Numbered from the stretch's first letter, positions 48,913-58,129 are shown. The stretch is DNA of 64,000 nt from Nocardioides sp. BP30 (GCF_029873215.1 NZ_CP123620.1:3472001-3536000), one strand, 5' to 3'. Numbers and translations are program-made. Notes: generated by a model from the letters alone, not told the origin.

Positions 48913-49854
48913 TCATGACGCGTGCGAGGCCGCGCCGTCAGCGGCTCGCTCGGCGGGAACGACCTGCTCGACGCCCGTCACGCCCGGTACGACGGGCAGC
49001 CCGGCGGCGGTCCAGGCCTTGATCCCACCCTCGACGTCGGCGGCCGGGATGCCCAGCGAGGCGAGCGCGGCGGCGGCCAGCGAGGAGGTGTAGCCCTCCT
49101 GGCACAGCACGATCCACCGCTGGCCCTGCACCGCCTGCGGCAGGCGGGCGTCGGAGTCGGGGTGCACCCGCCACTCGAGGTGGTTGCGCTCGACGATGAT
49201 CGAGCCGGCGATCTCGCCCTCGACCTCGCGCTGCCACACCGGCCGGATGTCGACGATCAGGGCGCCCTCGGCCGCGGCGGCCGCGGCCTGCTCGGGTGAG
49301 AGCCGCGTGATCCCGGAGCGGGCGGCGCTGAGCATCTCGTCGACCGTGCGATAGGTAGGTGTGGCGATCTCCGGGTCGTCGGTCCAGCTGGTGGCGAGTC
49401 GCTGCAAGGCCCCGTCCTCTGCGTCGTAGAAGTTCATCAGGGCCAGCGGCGGCGAGTAGGCGTGCACGCTCACCGCGACCGGCTCGGCAGTGTTGCACAC
49501 GTCGTGTACGTAGTGCTCACCGAAAGTGACGGTCGAACCAGTACCCCGTTCCAGCTCGCGCAGACGTCCGGCCTCGACCGGTCCAGACCACACCGACTCG
49601 GTGAGGGTGCCCTCCACGACGGTGAACGCGCCGCTGGAGCCGCCGTGATCGTGCAGCTCCGTGCCCTGGGAACGCGTCCAGCTGATCAGCCAGACGTCGA
49701 CCTGGTCGTCGCAGTGCAGCCGCACGTGCCAGCGCTCGTCGGGGTCGGCGTGGACCTCGTGGCGGCCCTCGCGGACCTCTTCGGCGTAGCGCTGGGTGAG
49801 CTCGGCGAGCTCGGCCCGGGACAGGGCCGGGCGCGCGATCGAGACGACGGACAT
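48913..49854 (-). CDS. Cysteine dioxygenase-rhodanese fusion protein
   Basis: A 313-residue two-domain protein. Residues 30-150 form a cupin cysteine dioxygenase: the iron ligands are H68 and H70 in ELHDHGGSSG and H117 in HYVHDVC. Residues 175-295 form a rhodanese domain with catalytic C251 in LCQEGYTSS. The first domain should oxidise a thiol (cysteine or a near relative) to a sulfinate; the second moves or oxidises sulfane sulfur. Such fusions are known in a few bacteria. TATAGT (49862-49867) ends seven bases before the ATG, and a perfect inverted repeat lies directly upstream of this -10 box. An osmolyte-type ABC transporter follows in the same direction. Confidence 0.88.
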   Translation of the reverse strand: MSVVSIARPALSRAELAELTQRYAEEVREGRHEVHADPDERWHVRLHCDDQVDVWLISWTRSQGTELHDHGGSSGAFTVVEGTLTESVWSGPVEAGRLRELERGTGSTVTFGEHYVHDVCNTAEPVAVSVHAYSPPLALMNFYDAEDGALQRLATSWTDDPEIATPTYRTVDEMLSAARSGITRLSPEQAAAAAAEGALIVDIRPVWQREVEGEIAGSIIVERNHLEWRVHPDSDARLPQAVQGQRWIVLCQEGYTSSLAAAALASLGIPAADVEGGIKAWTAAGLPVVPGVTGVEQVVPAERAADGAASHAS

Positions 49855-49867
49855 GCCGCCGACTATA

Positions 49868-49888
49868 TCTCTAGTTATTCAGTAGAGA
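49868..49888. promoter_or_regulatory. Inverted repeat TCTCTA-N9-TAGAGA, candidate operator
   Basis: Perfect 6-bp arms around nine bases, in the spacer just upstream of the -10 box TATAGT of the cysteine dioxygenase-rhodanese gene. The position suggests repression. Its regulator is not identifiable. Confidence 0.5.
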
Positions 49889-49919
49889 AACTTTCGACCG
49901 GCCAGCGGACGCGTGTCGC

Positions 49920-51563
49920 CTACTTCAGTGCCCTCGTCACGCCGTCGCGGAAGCGGGCGTACGCCGCCAGCTCCGCCTGCACCGGCCTGACGACGAGCTC
50001 CTCGGAGACCTCGGCGACGGCGGTGCGCAGCCGCTCGTCGGCGGCAGCCGCCCGCGTCTTCGCCGTACCTGCCACGAGGGCGCGGCAGACCAGCGCGAGC
50101 ACGATGCCGAGGACGACCGCCGCGATCAGGATGGCCAGCGGCAGGGCGACCCCGGCCACCTTCGAGGTGTCGTCCAGCCCGCCCGACACCGCCGCGGCGA
50201 CCGTCCAGACCGCACCGCCCACGGCGGCGAGGATCAGCAGCCACTGGAGCACCCGCACCACGCCGGCCCACACCGGCAGCCTGGCCGCGCCGAGGTCGAC
50301 CCCGCCGAGCGCGGCGTCGATGCGGTCGTTGAGGTCGCCGATCCGGGAGACCGAGGCGGCCCGGATGGACTCCTGCCACGGTGCGCCCAGGCCCGAGCCG
50401 GTCTCGTCGGCCAACGCACGGACCTCGCTGTCGACCCGGGCGCGCTGCACCGAGGTCGCCTCCGGCACCGACGTGCGGGCCTGGCCGGTCAGCACCCTGC
50501 CCTCGGCGCCGAGATCGAGGTGCAGCCGCTTGAGCGGGTCGGGCTTGAGCGCGGAGAGCCACGACACCAGCGGCCAGCCGGTGGCGCGGCCGGCGCGCAT
50601 CCGGGTGGCCCGCTCGACGGCGTCGACCACCGTGGGCACGCCCGCCGCCTCGGCGATCGCGTCGTCGAGCGCGTCGATGCGGCCCTGGTCGAGCTTCTTG
50701 GGGGCCGCGTCGCCGGACGCGTCCCGCATCCGGCCGGCCAACGTCCGCACGTCGGCCTCGATCCGGCCCTTGGTCGCCTTCTTGTCCGCCACCCGACGCG
50801 CGATCTCACCGCGCAGCTCGGGGATGCCCCAGCCCAGCCGGGCGGAGACGGCGATGACAGGCACCTTCTGCAGCCCGTCGTTGTCGAGCAGGCGGCGGAC
50901 GTCGTCGATCATCGACTGGCGCCGCTCCTCGGGCACCTTGTCGATGTGGTTGAGCACGACCACCATGACCTCGTCGTGGGTCTTCAGCGGCTCGAGGTAG
51001 CGGTCGTGGATCGCGGCGTCGGCGTACTTCTGCGGGTCCAGCACCCAGACCAGCATGTCGGCCAGGGCTACCAGTCGGTCCACCTCGAGGTGGTGGGAGA
51101 GCTCGGTCGAGTCGTGGTCGGGCAGGTCGAGCAGCACCACGCCGTCGAGCTCGTTGGACTCGCGCCGGGTGTCGAGCATCGAGTCACGGGTGGTCTGGTG
51201 ACGATCAGGGATGCCGAGCCACTCCAGCAGCTCGCGGGCCCCGGTGGAGCCCCACACGCAGGCGGTCGCCCAGGAGGTGGTCGGGCGACGTACGCCGACG
51301 GCCGACAGCTCGAGGCCGGTCAGCGCGTTGAAGGTCGAGGACTTGCCCGAGCCGGTCGCGCCGGCGATGCCGACGACCGTGTGCTCGGAGGAGAGCCGCA
51401 TCCGGCTGCCGGCGCGCTCGGCGATGGCGCGGGCCTCGCCGACCATCTCATCGTCGAGGCGCCCCTGGGCCGCCTCGGCCGCTTCGGCGAGACCGCCGAG
51501 GCGGTCGCCGATGTCGCTCCCCAACGTCTGCAGGTGCTGGGCTCCCTCGAGCGACGACGACAT
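49920..51563 (-). CDS. Dynamin-like membrane GTPase (second of pair)
   Basis: A 547-residue GTPase. Walker A GATGSGKSS lies at 68-76; G3 is LDLPDHDS and G4 is NHIDKVP. Two adjacent membrane helices (residues about 410-470: VLQWLLILAAVGGAVW and LPLAILIAAVVLGIVLAL) follow, with helical segments on both sides, the layout of bacterial dynamin-like proteins that bend or tether membranes. GAAGGGGAAG precedes the ATG. It is third in a run with prsW and a related GTPase. Confidence 0.82.
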   Translation of the reverse strand: MSSSLEGAQHLQTLGSDIGDRLGGLAEAAEAAQGRLDDEMVGEARAIAERAGSRMRLSSEHTVVGIAGATGSGKSSTFNALTGLELSAVGVRRPTTSWATACVWGSTGARELLEWLGIPDRHQTTRDSMLDTRRESNELDGVVLLDLPDHDSTELSHHLEVDRLVALADMLVWVLDPQKYADAAIHDRYLEPLKTHDEVMVVVLNHIDKVPEERRQSMIDDVRRLLDNDGLQKVPVIAVSARLGWGIPELRGEIARRVADKKATKGRIEADVRTLAGRMRDASGDAAPKKLDQGRIDALDDAIAEAAGVPTVVDAVERATRMRAGRATGWPLVSWLSALKPDPLKRLHLDLGAEGRVLTGQARTSVPEATSVQRARVDSEVRALADETGSGLGAPWQESIRAASVSRIGDLNDRIDAALGGVDLGAARLPVWAGVVRVLQWLLILAAVGGAVWTVAAAVSGGLDDTSKVAGVALPLAILIAAVVLGIVLALVCRALVAGTAKTRAAAADERLRTAVAEVSEELVVRPVQAELAAYARFRDGVTRALK

Positions 51564-51636
51564 GCTTCCCCTTCAGCGGTAGTGTGAACGCGCCCCAGCC
51601 TAGTGGCCGGGTACGCCGATCGTCTCAGCGAGCGGA

Positions 51637-53367
51637 TCAGTCGAGCGTGCGCTGCATCGCGTAGCGCACGTCGTCCACCCCGCGGGCGGCCTGGCGCAGC
51701 CGGTCCGGCGCGCCCGCGTCCACGGTGAGCACGTCGAGGACACCGGTGTAGCGCGCCTCCTCCTCGGCCAGCAGGGCGTCGACCCGCTGCTCGAGCGCGG
51801 CGCGCGCCCGCGTCGCGAGGTCACGCACGGCCTGGTCGCCGAAGACGGCCTCCAGCAGCTTCTGCCCGACCACCGCCGTACCTCCGGCGATGCCGACCTC
51901 GGCACCCGTCAGGCCGGCGGTGTTGGCGAAGACCACCACCATCAGCGCCACCCCGAGGCCGTTGACACCGTAGGCCAGGAAGCGGGCGGCGGACTTCTTG
52001 TCCTCCCCCTCCGCCCGCACCATCTCCAACACGTCCTGCTGCCAGTCCCGGACGGCACGCTCGGCCTTGCTGCGTAGCGCGCGGCTGGCTCGACCGAGAT
52101 CGCCGGGAGCATCCGCGAGCAGGCCACGGCCGGCCTCGGTCTGCTGCCAGGCGGCCTCCGCCCGCTCGGCGGCGGCCTCCGCGTGCTCGAGGATGAGGAG
52201 CTCGAGGCCGGACTCGACAGCGACGCTGACCCGCTCGGCCTGCTGCGGCTTGCCCTTGACCGCGTTGACCATCCGGTCGCGCAGCTTGCCGACCCGGTTC
52301 TCCAGCGACTTCAGCAGCTCGCCGGTCCCGACGAACTCCTGCCAGCGGGCAAGCACCTCGCCGCGCAGCAGGGTGCCGTCGGCGGTCGCGGCCACGATGG
52401 CGCTGCGCGCGTTCCCGTACGCCGCCTGCACGTCGCCGCGCAGCCGGTCCAGCGCATCGCCCTGCGCCGCGGCGGCGTCGGCGAGCGGGTGCACGTTGAA
52501 GGTCAGCGCCCGGACGGCACCGTCGAGGGTCTGGGTGACCACCGCCTGGCGGGCGGCCGCGTCGTCGGCCAGCATGTCGAGCCAGCCGCGGACCTCGGCG
52601 ACGTGCGGCGCGGGCAGCAGGCCCTCGCCGCTGACCTGCCCCTCGTGCACGATGAACAGCGGTGAGTCCTTCAGCCCCCGGGCCGCGAGCATCCGGGCCA
52701 GGTGGGTGGCAACGGTCTGGACGGCGTCCTGCGGTGTGCGGTCGAGGACGACGGCCACGGCTGTCGAGCGCTCGGCGGCGGCCTTGAGGAACTCCCACGG
52801 CACCTGGTCGGCGTAGCGCGCGGCGGAGGTGACGAAGATCCACAGATCGGCGGCGGCGAGGAGCTGGGCGGCGAGGAGGCGGTTCTGCTCCTCGACCGAG
52901 TCCACGTCGGGGGCGTCGAGGATGGCCAGCCCGGCCGGGACCGTCTCGGAGGCGACCAGCTGCAGCGCTTTGGGGTCGTCGGTGGCGTGCTCGACCCGCT
53001 TGAGCTCCGGGAGCAGCCGATCCTGGCCGAACCAGTGCGCGTCGGCCGGGTTGTGCACCAGGACGGGTGAGCGGGTGGTCGGGCGCAGCAGACCGGGCGC
53101 GGTGACGCGCCTGCCGACCAGGGAGTTCACCAGCGTGGACTTGCCGGCACCGGTGGAGCCGCCGACCACGGCGAGCAGCGGGGCGTCGATGGTCATCATC
53201 CGCGGGATGACGTAGTCCTCGAGCTGGTCCACGAGCGCGGCGAGGGAGCGCCGCTGCTCGGCGGCGCCGGCCAGGTCGAGCGGTAGCGCGATGTCGTGCA
53301 GCGCCTGGTGGAGACGGACCAGTGCCGTCACCATCCGGGTGCTGTCGAACGCCCCAGCGGCTGTCAT
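51637..53367 (-). CDS. Dynamin-like membrane GTPase (first of pair)
   Basis: A 576-residue GTPase. Walker A GGSTGAGKST lies at 69-78 and G3 is LDAPDVDS; the G4 region is weaker (VLDRTPQD). Long helical stretches flank a hydrophobic hairpin near residue 450-495 (VNGLGVALMVVVFANT). It overlaps the prsW stop by ATGA and precedes a second GTPase of the same plan. Paired dynamins in actinobacteria act together at membranes, for example in sporulation septation in Streptomyces; a comparable pairing here is inferred. Confidence 0.82.
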   Translation of the reverse strand: MTAAGAFDSTRMVTALVRLHQALHDIALPLDLAGAAEQRRSLAALVDQLEDYVIPRMMTIDAPLLAVVGGSTGAGKSTLVNSLVGRRVTAPGLLRPTTRSPVLVHNPADAHWFGQDRLLPELKRVEHATDDPKALQLVASETVPAGLAILDAPDVDSVEEQNRLLAAQLLAAADLWIFVTSAARYADQVPWEFLKAAAERSTAVAVVLDRTPQDAVQTVATHLARMLAARGLKDSPLFIVHEGQVSGEGLLPAPHVAEVRGWLDMLADDAAARQAVVTQTLDGAVRALTFNVHPLADAAAAQGDALDRLRGDVQAAYGNARSAIVAATADGTLLRGEVLARWQEFVGTGELLKSLENRVGKLRDRMVNAVKGKPQQAERVSVAVESGLELLILEHAEAAAERAEAAWQQTEAGRGLLADAPGDLGRASRALRSKAERAVRDWQQDVLEMVRAEGEDKKSAARFLAYGVNGLGVALMVVVFANTAGLTGAEVGIAGGTAVVGQKLLEAVFGDQAVRDLATRARAALEQRVDALLAEEEARYTGVLDVLTVDAGAPDRLRQAARGVDDVRYAMQRTLD

Positions 53368-54485
53368 CTCGTCGGTACCACCTGTCCAGGGAAGGCGATC
53401 CGGGGCCGGACCGCACCAATTCTCGCGACGTACTCCTGCCCGCGGGCGACGAAGTTCGGTGGCGGGGTGCCACGGAGGAAGCGTGAGTGCAGGAACCCGA
53501 GCTCGATCGCTGCCTGCTGATACTCCCGCATCGCGTGCTCGCCCGCGGGACCGCCCCACCGGCGGGCGTAGGCACGGGCGCTGCGTCTGGCTCCCAGGTC
53601 GACCACCCAGCCGATGTCCGTGGCGGGGAGCAGGCCCCGGCGCGCGGCGTCCCCGAGCGCCAGCGCGAGCATCCGGCGCTCGGAGCGTCGCGCCCACATC
53701 GCGACGGCCGCCAGGCCCCCGACGGCCGGCAGCATCAGCACGAGGTATACCAGGACGACGCTGCCGAAGCCGAAGATCGTCGAGGCGTTCCAGGTGGCGT
53801 GGGCGAGCACCGCTACGCAGTACCCCCCGAGCGGGGCGAGCCACCGCACCCAGCGCGAGCGGGACCCCACGGCCAGGCCGACCCCGATCCCGGTGAAGGC
53901 GGTGAACATCGGGTGGGCGAAGGGGCTCAGCAGGCACCGTACGACGAAGGTCCCGGCCAGACCGCTCACTCCCCCGGGCCCGACGCCGTCGGTGCCGTTG
54001 TAGGCCGCGGCGAGGTAGAGGATGTTCTCGGTGAACGCGAAGCCGACGCCGATCAGGCCGGCATAGACGATGCCATCGAGGACGCCGTCGAGCTCGTCGC
54101 GCCGCCACCACAGCAGCATCACCAGGAAGAACCCCTTGCAGGCCTCCTCCACCACCGGCGCCACGATGGCGATGGCGGCGTTGTCGTGCAGACCCGTGAC
54201 GACCCCGCCGACACCCTCGAGCACGATGGCGGCGAAGCAGGCGACGAACGCCCCCCACGTCATCGCGAGGGCGAGCAGCAGCCGGGGCTCGGGCTCGTAG
54301 CGATCCAGCCACAGGTAGAACAGCACCAGGGGCACCACCGGCACGCTGGCCAAGATGACGGCGAGTACGGTGTGGGTGGGCGCGCCGGACGCGGCGACGA
54401 TGATCAGCACGGGGATGGATGCGAGCGCGACGAGCACGCTGACCACGATCGTGAACGCTCGGTTGCGCGGCGGTTTCACCCCCAT
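53364..54485 (-). CDS. PrsW-family intramembrane protease
   Basis: A 373-residue membrane protein with about nine helices. The catalytic glutamate pair VVEEACKG, the FAFTENILY segment and histidines in LLSPFAHPMFT and LAHATWNAS define the PrsW/CPBP-like fold. In Bacillus PrsW starts cleavage of the anti-sigma factor RsiW; the substrate here is unknown and no anti-sigma factor is nearby. A cytosolic C-terminal helical region of about 100 residues follows. TAGGCT (54493-54498, minus strand) ends seven bases before the ATG. Confidence 0.88.
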   Translation of the reverse strand: MGVKPPRNRAFTIVVSVLVALASIPVLIIVAASGAPTHTVLAVILASVPVVPLVLFYLWLDRYEPEPRLLLALAMTWGAFVACFAAIVLEGVGGVVTGLHDNAAIAIVAPVVEEACKGFFLVMLLWWRRDELDGVLDGIVYAGLIGVGFAFTENILYLAAAYNGTDGVGPGGVSGLAGTFVVRCLLSPFAHPMFTAFTGIGVGLAVGSRSRWVRWLAPLGGYCVAVLAHATWNASTIFGFGSVVLVYLVLMLPAVGGLAAVAMWARRSERRMLALALGDAARRGLLPATDIGWVVDLGARRSARAYARRWGGPAGEHAMREYQQAAIELGFLHSRFLRGTPPPNFVARGQEYVARIGAVRPRIAFPGQVVPTR

Positions 54486-54543
54486 GGGGCGAAGCCTATC
54501 GGTGCAGGTCGGGGACGGGGTGGCTCGGCGTAGCATTCGGCTC

Positions 54544-56001
54544 ATGAGCGACGAAGCGGTGACCCCCGAGGCGACCCCTCACCCCACCGACCAGCCGGCT
54601 GAGAACCAGAGCGGCACCCGGCCCCACGACGACAAGGTGCCCGAGGCCTGGCGCGCCTTCATGATGCAGGGCTGGGGCGAGCGCGCCCTCGACGTACCGG
54701 CTCATCCGGTGGCACCCCACGCGGCCGCTCGGCGCGCCCGCCTGGCCGAGGCGTTCGCCGGCGAGCGACTGGTGATCCCCTCGGGCGGCTACAAGGTGCG
54801 CGCCAACGACACCGACTACCGCTTCCGGCCCGACACCGCTCACACCTACTTCACCGGCAACCAGACCTCGGACGCCGTCCTGGTGATCGAGCCCGACGGC
54901 TCGGCGGCGCTCTACGCACGACCCAGCGCGGGCAGCGACACCGAGGAGTTCTTCCGCAACGCGACCTACGGCGAGCTCTGGGTGGGCCGTCGGCCCTCGC
55001 TGGGTGAGCTCTCGGAGTCGCTCGGCCTCGAGGTGCGGCACGTGGACGGCCTCGAGGACGCCCTCGCGGGGTCCACCAAGACGCGCGTGCTGCGCGGCGT
55101 GTCGGCGTACGTCGACGGCCTGGTCGCACCCGACGAGGGCCTCGACGCCGACCTCGCCCGGGTGGCCAGCGAGCTACGGCTGAAGAAGGACGCCTGGGAG
55201 ATCGAGCAGCTGCAGGAGGCCTGCGACATCACCGCCCTCGGCTTCGAGGACTCGGTCGCCGACTGGACGAACGCGATCAGGTACGGCGAGCGCTGGATCG
55301 AGGGCACGTTCTTCCGTCGTGCCCGCGCGCTCGGCAACGACCTCGGCTACGACTCCATCGTCGGCGGCGGCCGGCACGCGACCACGCTGCACTGGGTCGA
55401 CAACACCGGCCCGATCGTCCCCGGCGAGATGGTGCTCCTGGACATGGGCGTGGAGAACCGCAACCTCTACACCGCCGACATCACCCGGACGCTGCCGATC
55501 TCGGGCAGCTACACCCCGCTGCAGCGCGACCTCTACCAGCTGGTGCTCGACGCCCAGCAGGCCGGCATCGACGTCGTCCGTCCCGGAGCCGGCTTCCGCG
55601 ACCCGCACCACGCCGCGATGGCGGTGCTCGCGCACGGACTCGACGATCTCGGCCTGCTGCCGGTCTCGGTCGACGAGGCGCTCTCGGAGGACAACCGCAC
55701 CTACGCCCGCTGGACCCTGCACGGCACCTCGCACATGCTCGGCCTGGACGTGCACGACTGCGCCCAGGCCGGCCAGGCCGCCTACGGCAAGGAGAGCACG
55801 CTGGAGGAGGGGTACGTCCTCACCGTCGAGCCGGGGCTCTACTTCCAGGACAACGACCTGCTGGTCCCCGAGGAGCTGCGCGGCATCGGCATCCGGATCG
55901 AGGACGACATCCTGGTGACGGCCGACGGCTCACGGAACCTCTCGGCGGCGCTGCCGCGCACGCCGGACGACGTCGAGGCGTGGATGGGCCGTCACCTCTG
56001 A
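54544..56001 (+). CDS. pepP: Xaa-Pro aminopeptidase (aminopeptidase P)
   Basis: A 485-residue M24B peptidase that removes an N-terminal residue before proline. The metal ligands can be read: LLDMGVENRNLYTADITR (two aspartates), HGTSHMLGLDVHD (histidine), VEPGLYF (glutamate) and IRIEDD (glutamate). The N-terminal creatinase-like domain includes NDTDYRFRPDT. TAGCAT (54531-54536) ends seven bases before the ATG, fixing the start; a longer open frame upstream belongs to the antisense of prsW. Confidence 0.94.
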   Translation: MSDEAVTPEATPHPTDQPAENQSGTRPHDDKVPEAWRAFMMQGWGERALDVPAHPVAPHAAARRARLAEAFAGERLVIPSGGYKVRANDTDYRFRPDTAHTYFTGNQTSDAVLVIEPDGSAALYARPSAGSDTEEFFRNATYGELWVGRRPSLGELSESLGLEVRHVDGLEDALAGSTKTRVLRGVSAYVDGLVAPDEGLDADLARVASELRLKKDAWEIEQLQEACDITALGFEDSVADWTNAIRYGERWIEGTFFRRARALGNDLGYDSIVGGGRHATTLHWVDNTGPIVPGEMVLLDMGVENRNLYTADITRTLPISGSYTPLQRDLYQLVLDAQQAGIDVVRPGAGFRDPHHAAMAVLAHGLDDLGLLPVSVDEALSEDNRTYARWTLHGTSHMLGLDVHDCAQAGQAAYGKESTLEEGYVLTVEPGLYFQDNDLLVPEELRGIGIRIEDDILVTADGSRNLSAALPRTPDDVEAWMGRHL

Positions 56002-56005
56002 GACC

Positions 56006-56890
56006 TCAGAGGCTGGTCCAGCTGATCCTCGCCAGCCCGAACTGGGCGGCGATCACGTTCCACGCCTGAGCGGTCTGCTGCTTGGGTGCGTGCGAGGCGG
56101 AGCTCGACCGGACGGCTGCGCTGCGCAGCGAGCCGCCGCCGCGGCAGGTGTGGTGGCGCCCCTTGTGCCGGGCTTCACCCCACCTGACGTAGGCACGGTC
56201 GGCGTCGGCGGCGGCGCGCAGGGCGTCGGTGAAGCTGGCGACGGCCGCACCGCCGCCCGGGAGCAGGCCGACCCGCAGGTCGGCGACCTGGGTGACCAGC
56301 CGATCGCGCGAGCTCGCCGCCTCCTCGAAGGTCTGCACGGCCTGGTGGAGGTGGCGGCAGGTCTCGAGCTCGCCGGCGGCGACGGCGATCTTCTGCTTGT
56401 CCGCAGCGGAGCGGCCGAGCAGGGCGCGCAGCGCCCTCGCCTGCGCGAGGGCCTGCGGGTCGATCGAGGCTCCCGACGACGGATCGGCGCTCGCGCTCGT
56501 TCCCGGGGCGTCGGTGGCGGCGCCGGTCGCGGTGCCGGTCCCTGCGCCGGTCCCTGTGGTGCTGCGTCGGTCGTCCCCGTCACGACCGGCGGCGAGCGTG
56601 CCGAGGCCGTAGGACACCGCCGCGACGAGGACCGCTGCCACTGCCACCCAGCCCCAGAAGCGTCCCCGCGAGCGGCGCCTGGGCGGCCGGCCGGCCGGCG
56701 GCAGGGGGCGGCGTACGGCGGTGTCGTCGGCCGGTTGCGCCATCAGCTGGTCCAGCATCGAGGGTCGTACGGCGGTGCGCTCGGGCGACTCGTCCGCTGC
56801 CGCGGTGCTCGCCGGGGTGCCGCACCCGGTGCAGAAGTTGTCGCCCGGGCCGAGCCGGTGGCCGCAGGCGGTGCAGAAGTGCTGGTCCAC
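56006..56890 (-). CDS. Zinc-ribbon membrane protein, unknown function
   Basis: A 294-residue protein. The N-terminus has a double zinc ribbon (FCTACGHRLGPGDNFCTGCG), followed by a basic stretch and one transmembrane helix (WGWVAVAAVLVAAVSYGLG). An external Ser/Thr/Ala-rich linker and a helical domain of about 150 residues with two or three cysteines (ELETCRHLHQAVQTFEEA and HHTCRGGG) come next. The helical domain may measure or bind something in the envelope, but I cannot name a family. The GTG lies eight bases after TAGGGT. It is convergent with pepP. Confidence 0.65.
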   Translation of the reverse strand: MDQHFCTACGHRLGPGDNFCTGCGTPASTAAADESPERTAVRPSMLDQLMAQPADDTAVRRPLPPAGRPPRRRSRGRFWGWVAVAAVLVAAVSYGLGTLAAGRDGDDRRSTTGTGAGTGTATGAATDAPGTSASADPSSGASIDPQALAQARALRALLGRSAADKQKIAVAAGELETCRHLHQAVQTFEEAASSRDRLVTQVADLRVGLLPGGGAAVASFTDALRAAADADRAYVRWGEARHKGRHHTCRGGGSLRSAAVRSSSASHAPKQQTAQAWNVIAAQFGLARISWTSL

Positions 56891-56946
56891 GAGCCGCAAC
56901 CCTAGGCGGTGGCTCCACGCCCGGCAGACTCCTCGGCGCCGTCGTC

Positions 56947-57840
56947 TCAGACGTCGAGGTCGAGAGCCAGACCGTTCTTGGCCAGCGTGGCGAGCATCAC
57001 CGCGCCCGGAACGGGCATGCCGAGGAGGTAGCCCTGGGCCTCGTCGACGCCCAGCCCGCGGGCGGTGCGGTACTGCTCGATGGTCTCGATGCCCTCGGCC
57101 AGGCTCACCGTGCCGAGGGCCGCCAGCATCTCGATCAGGTGCTTGAGGACCAGCTGGGCCCGCTCGCCGGACTCCGCGATCAGGCTGCGGTCGAGCTTGA
57201 CCATGTCCCAGTGCCGGCTGTTGAGGAAGCCCAGCCTCGAGGAGCCGGCACCGCAGTCGTCGATGGCCAGCGCCAGGCCACCGGAGACCAGCGTGTTGGC
57301 ACCGAGCTCGTGCACCGGGAGCCAGCGGTCGGCCCCGCGCTCGGTGATCTCGGCGATCACGCGCACGTCCTCGGGCCAGGCGATGTCGGCGATCCACTGC
57401 AACAGCGGCTGGTTCGGACCGAGCTGGGCCGGCTCGAGGTTGAGGTGGATGGTGAGCGGCTCGGCGACGATGTCGCGGGCGAGCGCCATCGTGTGCCAGG
57501 CGTCCTCGACGATCCGCCGGGTCAGCGCGTCGATCAGCCCGTGCTCGGTGGCCGCTTCGACCAGCGCGACCGGCGAGATCGCGCCGATCTCGGGGTGCTG
57601 GGCACGCAGCAGGGCCTCCCAGCCGATGACGCGATCGCGGCGTACGTCGATGATCGGCTGGTAGGCCGTCGCGACACCGCCGTTGGCCAGCAGCCAGCGG
57701 ATCACGTCCACGCCGAGTCTCACCTGATCCCCCGCCCGGGGACGGGGCACGGCGACCATGGGCAGGCCGGCCGCCGTGAGTTCAGGATCCACCCCCGCTC
57801 CTTCGGCCCTGGGGCCGTTCACCTGAGGCCCATGGTCCAC
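56947..57840 (-). CDS. EAL-domain cyclic-di-GMP phosphodiesterase
   Basis: A 297-residue EAL protein with no GGDEF, PAS or receiver domain. The catalytic set appears complete: E75 in GWEALLR, N134 in HLNLEP, E164/E167 in IAEITER, D194-D195 in AIDDCGAGS, K215 in VKLDRSL, E249 in AEGIE and Q269 in EAQGYLLG. It should hydrolyse cyclic-di-GMP to pGpG. About 40 residues precede the domain with no recognisable sensor. The start is uncertain between this GTG and another GTG 18 bases downstream. Confidence 0.87.
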   Translation of the reverse strand: MDHGPQVNGPRAEGAGVDPELTAAGLPMVAVPRPRAGDQVRLGVDVIRWLLANGGVATAYQPIIDVRRDRVIGWEALLRAQHPEIGAISPVALVEAATEHGLIDALTRRIVEDAWHTMALARDIVAEPLTIHLNLEPAQLGPNQPLLQWIADIAWPEDVRVIAEITERGADRWLPVHELGANTLVSGGLALAIDDCGAGSSRLGFLNSRHWDMVKLDRSLIAESGERAQLVLKHLIEMLAALGTVSLAEGIETIEQYRTARGLGVDEAQGYLLGMPVPGAVMLATLAKNGLALDLDV

Positions 57841-57854
57841 AATGTTGCCGCCTG

Positions 57855-57927
57855 GCCCTCGTAGCTCAATGGATAGAGCATCCGGTTTCTACCCGGCTGG
57901 TTGCGGGTTCGACTCCTGCCGAGGGCG
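57855..57927 (+). tRNA. tRNA-Arg (anticodon TCT)
   Basis: A 73-base cloverleaf. Acceptor GCCCTCG pairs with CGAGGGC; D-stem GCTC/GAGC; anticodon arm CCGG-TTTCTAC-CCGG with anticodon TCT; T-arm GCGGG-TTCGACT-CCTGC with one G-T pair; discriminator G. CCA is not encoded. It reads AGA/AGG, rare codons in such GC-rich genomes. Confidence 0.95.
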
Positions 57928-57957
57928 CTCGTGAGCGACAGCACCGCACCGGGTGGC

Positions 57958-57984
57958 GGGCCGGTCCCCGGAAGCGGCCGGCCC
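57958..57984. terminator. Possible terminator of tRNA-Arg
   Basis: GGGCCGG and CCGGCCC form a 7-bp stem with a 13-base loop about 30 bases past the tRNA. There is no T-tract. Confidence 0.35.
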
Positions 57985-58129
57985 CCTGCGCGCGGCGTGC
58001 TGCGCCAGCGCGGCGCGACGGGCGGCTGACAGGTGCCGGCCGAGGGCGGCGACGCCACCCGGAAACATTGCGTTTACGCAGGTCAGACTGCATTTTTCAG
58101 GTCGGCTCCGCAGGCCGTATGATCCGTTG

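Noticed and set aside
57855..57984. Integration site at tRNA-Arg
   Set aside because: There is no integrase and no duplicated tRNA 3' end in the window, and flanking genes look like core genome.
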